From assembly GCA_030549335.1 (NCBI GenBank), contig CM060188.1, positions 17,673,501 through 17,737,500 of the forward strand: 64,000 nt of DNA, in the 5' to 3' direction. Origin of the DNA: Pontederia crassipes (lineage: Eukaryota > Streptophyta > Magnoliopsida > Commelinales > Pontederiaceae). Both the position numbers and the translations under genes were made by a program. Numbering within the stretch: position 1 is the stretch's first letter; each line of letters opens with the position of its first letter. Shown in pieces: positions 57,632-64,000 of the stretch. The notes beneath the pieces are model-generated. The model saw only the letters and a list, made by a program, of their open reading frames with translations. It did not search any database and had not been told where the DNA came from.

Positions 57632-58399
57632 TTTTAGTGAGTATTCAAACAAAAAGTAAGAACTAAATATATAATTTATTATTTTATGAAATATAAAATT
57701 ATAATAAATAAAATCTTATATAAATTTATTTAAAATAATAATCACAATATAAAAAAATTATATATAATTATTAATTAAAAATTATAGTAAATTATGTATG
57801 TGCGAATTAATAAAAATACTTGTTTATTATATCTAATATTTTTTATAAGTTTTAACAATATATTAATAAATAATTATATATATAAATAATATATATATAT
57901 TAATAGATATAGACTTAATACTAACAGTAAATATTAGCTAATAATATTTTACTATACTACAATACTAATCATATATATTCTTATAATATGTAATATATAA
58001 TATATACTATATTATTAAATATAATTAGTAGGTAAAAAAATTAAGTTCTTACCACTAGCAATAATTTTTCAGAACTTTCAACCAGAACGTTTGTTCCCAT
58101 TAAACTTTTTTTTTCTCTTGTTTGACAAATAGAATTTAGGAAAGCTGTGTTTGGAGGGTAGAATTTAAGTACTTATAGTTAGTTTTGTCATGTGGTTCCC
58201 CAGATTTTGATATTAATACTTTTATTTTCTTTATTTAATCTAAAGCAATCTCTTGTGTTGGTCATTTTTTTATTTTCTCCAAGAAAATATTTTATTTATT
58301 TAATCTAAGCAAATTATTATTTTTATTTATAGTGAAATGGAATTTCCATTTCTTAGTTCGCATTCTTTTATTTCCAGATATATTTTTTTTATCTAATAA
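57632..58399. other. AT-rich DNA between CACTA/foldback and SINE copy 5
   Basis: The first part continues the outer foldback arm (AACTAAATATATAATTTATTATTTTATG). The remainder is AT-rich with no frame or repeat I can assign. Confidence 0.5.
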
Positions 58400-58416
58400 T
58401 TGATACTAATGAACTT

Positions 58417-58498
58417 TAATAGAGCGGAATGGCGTCGTATGATCCATGTAGCCGACCCCACCTAGTGGGATAAGGCTTTGTTGTTGTTGTTGTTGTTG
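58417..58498 (+). mobile_element. SINE-like repeat, 5'-truncated copy 5, upstream of the RING gene
   Basis: Only the 3' part (GGCGTCGTATGATCC...GATAAGGCTTTG(TTG)n) is present, flanked by a perfect 17-bp duplication (58400-58416 and 58499-58515). It sits about 300 bp upstream of the TATA box of the RING-finger gene. Confidence 0.85.
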
Positions 58499-58792
58499 TT
58501 GATACTAATGAACTTCTAGCTAATATATTTATTATAAAATTAGATTGAACATATTTAGAATACAATATTTCGGGACATAACAAATTTAATCATAACATAT
58601 TTATGTAAAAACTTTGTAACATTAATAATCTAATTATGTTTCCTAATTTGATTAGGATTTGATTTTCTTTACCCTTTCTATATCATAACATATTTATGCC
58701 TGGAATAAAATATAACTCCTAATTTGATTAGGATTTTATTTTTATTATACCTTCCTAGTTCCTATATCTTATATAATGATACTTTTGTTTAC

Positions 58793-58802
58793 TTTATATA
58801 AA
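58793..58802 (+). promoter_or_regulatory. TATA box of the RING-finger gene
   Basis: TTTATATAAAG lies 56-66 bp upstream of the ATG at 58858, in AT-rich DNA just before composition rises into the gene. This predicts a short leader starting near 58825-58830. Confidence 0.65.
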
Positions 58803-58857
58803 GTCTCGCCTAAACTAATCCTCTCCGCACTCCGCTCTCCGTGTTTAGCAATTGATC

Positions 58858-59562
58858 ATGACGACGTCGACGGCTTCACGCATGGACTCCTCTCCACTGC
58901 AGCCAACACCCCGGCCGTCGCATTGGAGAAATATCCGGTACCGCAACGCGGCCATATCCATTCGTGGGGGCGTCGTCTCCGTCTCAGACGACGACGTCTC
59001 CGACGCCGGCGAACAGGAGGTTCAACTGCAGGTGGCGGTCAACGTGGTTACGTTCAGCCTGACGCCGCCGCCGTCTTCGATCCGCAGGCAGGACAGTCAA
59101 GTCACATACGCCGACTTCCCTCTGTCTCAGCTGCTCGGCTTCCAGGAGTTGGTCCCCGATTCCCTCCTCAATCGTCCTGACCTGGACGATGGCTACGCCG
59201 ATTTCTTGGTCAACATCGTCGGTCACTTCGCGCGCACTCACCAGCTCTCGTACAGTGGGACTCCCCGCACGCTCTGGATGCAGCTCTGCATCGACGTCGT
59301 CGTCGTCGAGACGGAGACGGAGACGTCGACGGCTCCTCCTCCGCTACCTGGGGCGAGACCGCAACTCGAGAAGATTATCTACAACGAGGGAGGAGAATCG
59401 GCGGAGTTGTGCCTGCAGGACTTTCAAACCGGCGAAGAACTGGGGAAGACGATGTGCGGCCATCCCTTTCACCCTCACTGCCTCGGCAGATGGTTGGAGC
59501 GGAATCCCGTCTGCCCTCTTTGCCGGTATCGGGTTCTGCAGACGGATGCAGCTGACAATTAG
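58858..59562 (+). CDS. RING-H2-type zinc-finger protein, single exon, first ligand missing
   Basis: A 234-residue intronless protein. RING-H2 proteins usually act as E3 ubiquitin ligases by docking an E2. The C-terminal RING (about residues 182-222) has C-x14-C-x-H-x2-H-x2-C-x10-C-x2-C (LCLQDF...MCGHPFHPHC...WLERNPVCPLC). The Trp that contacts E2 and the Pro before the last ligand pair are present. The first cysteine, expected three residues before Cys185, is alanine (SAELC). Residues 1-180 are acidic and Ser/Pro-rich, and I recognise no domain or membrane segment there. The GC-rich gene stands between transposons. The ATG at 58858 is the first in frame after the TATA box; a later Met (residue 9) is possible. 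Confidence 0.85.
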   Translation: MTTSTASRMDSSPLQPTPRPSHWRNIRYRNAAISIRGGVVSVSDDDVSDAGEQEVQLQVAVNVVTFSLTPPPSSIRRQDSQVTYADFPLSQLLGFQELVPDSLLNRPDLDDGYADFLVNIVGHFARTHQLSYSGTPRTLWMQLCIDVVVVETETETSTAPPPLPGARPQLEKIIYNEGGESAELCLQDFQTGEELGKTMCGHPFHPHCLGRWLERNPVCPLCRYRVLQTDAADN

Positions 59563-60547
59563 CTTGTACGCACGGCACAGCCGAGTGCACGGAGGCCGTG
59601 TCCCAGTTCCATTTTCAGAGATCTGTTTACACCTCAATACAATTCCCACGTCTGCATGTCAGAGAGAAGGAGGGCATTCTTTTTGTTTCTAAGTTGCTGG
59701 CAAGAGACATCTGATAACTCCCTGATTAAAATGTAATTATTTAGTAAGGGGTTATTTCATGTATATGTACTCTTTTTTTCGTCCTTGCACAAGAGGATTC
59801 AATTAATGAAGAGATGATTATGTACGGTTGATGTTACAAGATCTTTGTGCACGTGTTTAGTTAATTAAGTGTGCTTCTACCGTTCTATTATACATATATA
59901 TTATTGCGAACATGTACCCGATGCATACTTAATTTCGTCTTCTCTGGTAGTATAAATTTTATGTTTTTACTGCCCTCAAATATCAACAGGAACCATGTCT
60001 CCACAATTAGGTATTTTTCAATACAACACTTTCTTAGTTATAACTTATAAAGATGACCACCGATTACATTGTGCCACTACAAAAAGTTATTATTGTAATA
60101 AACCTCTTTTGCGACTTATGATAAGTGCACGTACAGCACACTCTTCCATTAATTATTCAGACGTGATTTATGGACATATTAAAATTTATGTAAACATGCG
60201 AATTATATCGATTATTATTTAGTAAATATATACTATGGGTGCGTTATAGGTGCGATCTTAAAAATTTATTAATTTACAGTTCATGAGCGAAAAAAATGAT
60301 TCATAATAAAAAATATGCATTTTTATTAAAACAATCAACTTTGCCTAATTAATTTACACCACATTTGCATCGTATAAAAGTCTTCATTTACTTACATATT
60401 CATTTAGAATACACGAATTCAAGATTGGAAACTTGTGTATACATATATTAGATACATACTTCCTCTATCGAAGAAAAAACAATTACATGCTTCCATTTCT
60501 AATGGGAGTATAAGGCGCACTTCAATCAAATAATATACAAGGCATAT
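59563..60547. other. 3' flank of the RING gene; no further gene seen
   Basis: The 3' UTR probably runs to about 59800 (AATTAATGAAG and T-rich signals near 59800). After that the DNA is AT-rich with no convincing frame up to the LTR at 60548. Confidence 0.5.
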
Positions 60548-62241
60548 TGATGCATGCAAAATACAACATATTTTATATTATTATTTTAATTAATTTTTCT
60601 GTAATTTGATCATGGCATGCATCATTTTTAGTCACTTTTAATCGTAATTCCAGGTTTATCAATTTTAATTATTAATTCTCTGAATATTTTAATTGTGGAT
60701 GGATTAACTAAATTTTGATAATTATTTTGCAGAAAAAATCGAGATTTAGATGGATTGTGTCGTATCGGCCGAAATTCCGAAGAATTAATCATTACGGCCG
60801 AGATTAGGATAAAGGATTATTATTTTGGCCGAGATATGAAGGGGTAAAGATAAAAAGATTTTATCTTTTTGGGCGTAATGGCATGAAGACTTTTCATTTT
60901 GGCCGAGATTTGGAGGGCGTAATGGCAAGGAAATGTTGGTTTTGGCCGAGATTCAAAGGGGGTAACAATTAAATGATTTTATCTTTTGGGCGTAACAAGA
61001 TAAATTCTTTCCTTACGGCCGAGATTTAGAGGGGGTAAAGATAAAAGAATTCGTTTTGGCCAAGATTCAAAAGGGGTAAAGATAGAAGGATTTATCTTTG
61101 GGCGTAACAATTAAAAGGATTTATCTTTGGCCGAGTTTATTTCGTAAATTTAAATTCATCCGTACGATATTTTACGACCGTGATCAAATTGAAGGTCGTT
61201 CGCACCTATAAAAACGTGAAGAATCTGTCGTTCCAAGGTGTGCTCTGAAGTTCAGGTTTCTTCCACGGCGAGTCGTGAGCTCTGCAGGCTACGACCAAAA
61301 GGAGAGAGGTGCGACGGCTAGAGGTTGATCGCGACCCTGATCAAGTCCGAGAGGCTGCCCGATTGTCTGCCCGTGATCCGAAGCTTCGACTTTTTGTCTA
61401 TTTGGGTGTAATTCTTCCAATTATTATTACTTTGTTATTATCTCTCCAGAATTTCTAGGATGAACTCCATATTTTTATTTATTTCATTTTACGAGATTAT
61501 TATTGAAGGGAAACTATTGGACCCTATATTATTTGTTTTAATCTTTTCTGATCAATTAGTTAATTGTGCTTAATGCTTTTGATTTAATTATTTGGATTTC
61601 TGAGTTGAGTACTTACCAGTTTGTGGATTATTTAATTTCAGAATTCATTAATTAAATTAATTGATTTTATGTGAAATTAATAATTGACATAAATTTGATA
61701 ACTAGTGTGTGGAGAATCAAGTTTATGTGGTCTGTTAATCTAACCAGTTTGTGGAGTGATTAATAGTCTAGGATTTTCATATTAATGCATCTTAATTTTA
61801 ATCTTATCTGACGAATACCAGTTTGTGGGACTTTATGTTTGATTAAATTTAAGGTAGTTTGATTTACCGGATTAAATAGCAGAATTACCAGTTTGTGGAC
61901 TCTGTGATGTTAATCTTGTAAATTAATAACTTGAGAAAATTTCTAATCCATCTTTAAAGATTAAATTTATCTTTTATGGTTCGAATACTTATCCTGATCT
62001 ATTTTCATCCTAAGGCCTAACTTTAACACCATTATCTTATCTTTATCTTATTTTCTTTATTTTATTTCATAAAACCTCTTTCAAAAAATCCATGTTTTTC
62101 CTCTCTTATTAATTTATAAATCCAGATATTGAATTAATAATATTCCTCGTGGGTTCGACACTCTTACTCCTATTTACTATATTACTTGAGCGATTAGTGC
62201 ACTTGCTAGCAAATTTAAATTGTTACAAATACAACGCATCA
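60548..62241 (+). repeat. 5' LTR of the Ty3/gypsy element
   Basis: Begins TGATGCATGC and ends ACGCATCA, giving the short inverted terminus TGATGC/GCATCA. It holds a TATA box (CCTATAAAAACG, 61204-61215), a GC-richer transcribed part (61210-61400), and four ACCAGTTTGTGG units at about 61616, 61743, 61818 and 61889. The end is fixed by the primer site six bases downstream; the start rests on the inverted terminus alone. Confidence 0.75.
60740..61140 (+). repeat. GGCCGAGAT motif array in the LTR (U3)
   Basis: Eight or so units of TTTTGGCCGAGATTT-like sequence alternate with GGGCGTAA and GGGGTAAAGATAAAAGGATTT-like sequence, spaced about 30-60 bp. They lie upstream of the LTR TATA box, where enhancer repeats are found in other plant retrotransposons. 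Confidence 0.75.
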
Positions 62242-62247
62242 AGTTTT

Positions 62248-62265
62248 TGGCGCCGTTGTCGGGGA
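62248..62265 (+). other. Primer binding site, tRNA-Asp type
   Basis: TGGCGCCGTTGTCGGGGA is complementary to the 3' end of plant tRNA-Asp(GUC) with one mismatch (recalled tRNA sequence). It marks the start of the internal region of the retrotransposon. Confidence 0.85.
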
Positions 62266-62439
62266 ATATTTTATTAATTAATTTCTGATTTTTATGAATT
62301 ATTAGGAGATGTAAATAAATTGTAAATAATTCTTTATAAATATGTATTAATTGTTTTAATTATTTTTGTGAATAAACTAACATTTTTTTTAGATAAAGGT
62401 CACAATAATTTTTTAATTTGTCTACTTTTGGTTTAAAAT

Positions 62440-64000
62440 CCGACGCCGATTGAATTTTCCGAATTACACTGTCGACTTATGATTTTACGACCGAGATTTA
62501 ATGTGTCGGCTTTATTAATTTTACGGCCTCGCAATGAATGATTTCTGAGTTCTAAACTTTCAATTTTTACGGCCGTAATGTTTTTATCCGAACATTATTT
62601 TACATCATGGAATTGATTTCGTTGTTTTACGGCCGTAGAGAATCTTCTTAATTCACTTTTGGCCGTAATGATTCAATTTTTATTTCGGCCGAAACCTTAT
62701 TTTTCTTTACGGCCTCGTGTTGACTTCATCTCGGCCGATGTGACCTCATCTTAATTGACGATTTAATCTTTTTTACGGCCGAGAATGATCTCATGTGTTC
62801 TTTTTACGGCCGAGAATTGATCTCATGGTTTTACGGCCGTAAAATTTCTGAACATTTGTTTTTACGCCATCTTACGACCTTTTAGGCCAATTTATTTGTG
62901 ATTTTTTCATTCTCGGCCATAACATTATAATAGTTTGAACTTTTGATTTAACTTTGTTTTGGCCAAAGCGATTTATTCTTTCTCGGTCGTAAAGGATCAC
63001 GTTTCGACTTAATTCACTTTCGGCCGTAATGATTCAATTGTCGACATAAGAGTTGGGATAATATTCTCAAGTTTCATTCGACTTTATTTCGGCCGAAACC
63101 CTATTTTGCTTTACGGCCAATCGTGTTGACTTCATCTCGGCCGATGTGACCTCATTTCGGCTTAATTGACAATTTTTATCTTTACGGTCGAGATTCACTT
63201 TATTTATATGATCGAATTGATTTCACTCTTGTTTTCAATATTGATTAAGTATTCTTATTTTCTTCATTGTGTTTTTGCGGCTGAAATTTGACTTTATTAA
63301 TTATGATTTAATTCTCGTCCGTATTGGATGGATTAAGTGCATGATTTCGTGTTATTATTCCTTTTACGGCTTGAATTTTCATCTCCGCCGAGAATTGATC
63401 TCTTAATTTTTTTCGGTCAGTTTATTTGTCGCTTGGATTCGTATTTCAATTTTCTGATACAATTTGTGTCTCGGCCAAGACGTGGTAGTGATTTGATTTC
63501 GCCCAATTTGGTCTCGGCCGAGATGACGATGATGATTGGATTTTGCCTAATTTGTTTTTTGGCCAAGATGTGAAGGTGTTGCCTAATTTATTTTGGCCGA
63601 CATTTGTTGCCTAATTTATTTTGGCCGAGATGTGGGAGCTGATTTGAATTATTGTTGCCCAATTTGTTCGGCCGAGATGTGCCTAATTTGATTTGTTGTC
63701 CAATTTGTTCGAGATTGCTACTGATTTGATCTTATTTTTGCCTAATTTGTTTTGGCCGAGAATTGATTTTTCTTGCCAATTTGGTGTTTCGGCCAAGACG
63801 TGGTAGTGATTTGATTTCGCCCAATTTGGTTTCGGCCGAGATGTGGGTGGATTCTATTTTACCCCTGATGAAGATGATTGTGGCCCCCTGATTTTGCGCC
63901 CGGATTGTTACTGATTGCATATTTGATTTGTCGCCACTAATTTTTCTATGCAAATTTCCCTCACTAATTACGCCTGCAATTTTCTATTACGCCCGAAATT
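62440..64000 (+). repeat. GGCC[G/A]-core motif array in the retrotransposon leader
   Basis: At least 25 occurrences of TTTACGGCCG, TCGGCCGAGAT, TTTGGCCAAGA and close variants continue to the window edge. Larger units are duplicated: a segment at about 62645-62757 recurs at about 63017-63171, and one at about 63472-63528 recurs at 63783-63843. The only open frames are short. Confidence 0.8.

Larger units (their letters stand above)
55568..57655. repeat. Long foldback element, right arm split by a CACTA element
   Basis: The sequence is roughly palindromic about 55760. CTAATCGATTAG occurs at 55677-55688 and 55834-55845, with complementary flanks (GAACTAAT...TTCTTGC inward; AAACATC...TTTTTATTC outward). 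Extending outward, the left arm AGTTCTTATTTTTTATTCAAATAGTCACTAAAAT (from 55568) pairs with sequence at 57629-57655, beyond the CACTA insertion. Without the CACTA the element is at least about 380 bp. Family unknown. Confidence 0.65.
60548..64000 (+). mobile_element. Ty3/gypsy LTR retrotransposon (Athila/Tat-like), 5' part only
   Basis: The element starts with a 1.69-kb LTR, continues with a tRNA-Asp-type primer site, then at least 1.7 kb of leader with no long coding frame up to the window edge. A long LTR, TGGCGCCGTTG primer site and long non-coding leader are typical of the Athila/Tat branch. Gag-pol would lie to the right. The repeated GGCCGAGAT-like motif of both LTR and leader is described separately. 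Confidence 0.85.

Noticed and set aside
59189-59692. Alternative plus-strand frame of 167 codons overlapping the RING gene
   Set aside because: Shifted-frame shadow; the Ser/Arg-rich translation shows no domain, while the other frame holds the RING pattern.

Overview
The window is nuclear DNA from a flowering plant, probably a eudicot. The evidence is AT-rich non-coding DNA, large GT-AG introns full of transposable elements, a plastid-type ferredoxin-dependent glutamate synthase with a serine/alanine-rich N-terminal leader, and plant-type copia, Ty3/gypsy, CACTA, hAT, L1-like LINE and TTG-tailed SINE-like elements. I cannot name the species from the sequence.

Three host genes are supported. 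(1) APC2, the cullin-like scaffold of the anaphase-promoting complex, is on the minus strand from 15768 leftwards. Fourteen exons join in phase; the C-terminal end lies beyond the left edge. (2) GLU1-type ferredoxin-dependent glutamate synthase (Fd-GOGAT) is on the minus strand, 49980 to 20432. It is complete: 33 exons join in phase into 1633 residues across 29.5 kb. (3) A single-exon RING-H2-like gene is on the plus strand, 58858-59562; its first zinc ligand is not a cysteine. The three genes act in unrelated processes (cell-cycle ubiquitination, plastid ammonium assimilation, putative ubiquitin ligation) and do not form a functional cluster.

Most of the rest is a record of transposition. 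APC2 intron 11 holds a decayed Ty1/copia element (1616-7179). Its reverse transcriptase is split by a second insertion made of an H+-pyrophosphatase exon, its 5' splice site and intron sequence, and a SINE whose TTG tail abuts the target duplication. APC2 intron 3 holds a hAT-like element next to a foldback element. Fd-GOGAT introns hold several L1-type LINE fragments, a gag-only LTR retrotransposon with perfect 5-bp target duplications nested in one LINE, and two SINE copies, one with an inverted 5' half.

The 50.6-58.4 kb interval is AT-rich and carries a small hAT-like element, a SINE, a long foldback element and a 1.7-kb CACTA element nested in the foldback. From 60548 to the right edge is the 5' LTR and leader of a large Ty3/gypsy element. 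It has a tRNA-Asp-type primer site and unusual arrays of a GGCCGAGAT-like motif in both LTR and leader. The 15.9-20.4 kb interval has no intact gene, only a GC-rich island that may be a dead gene.
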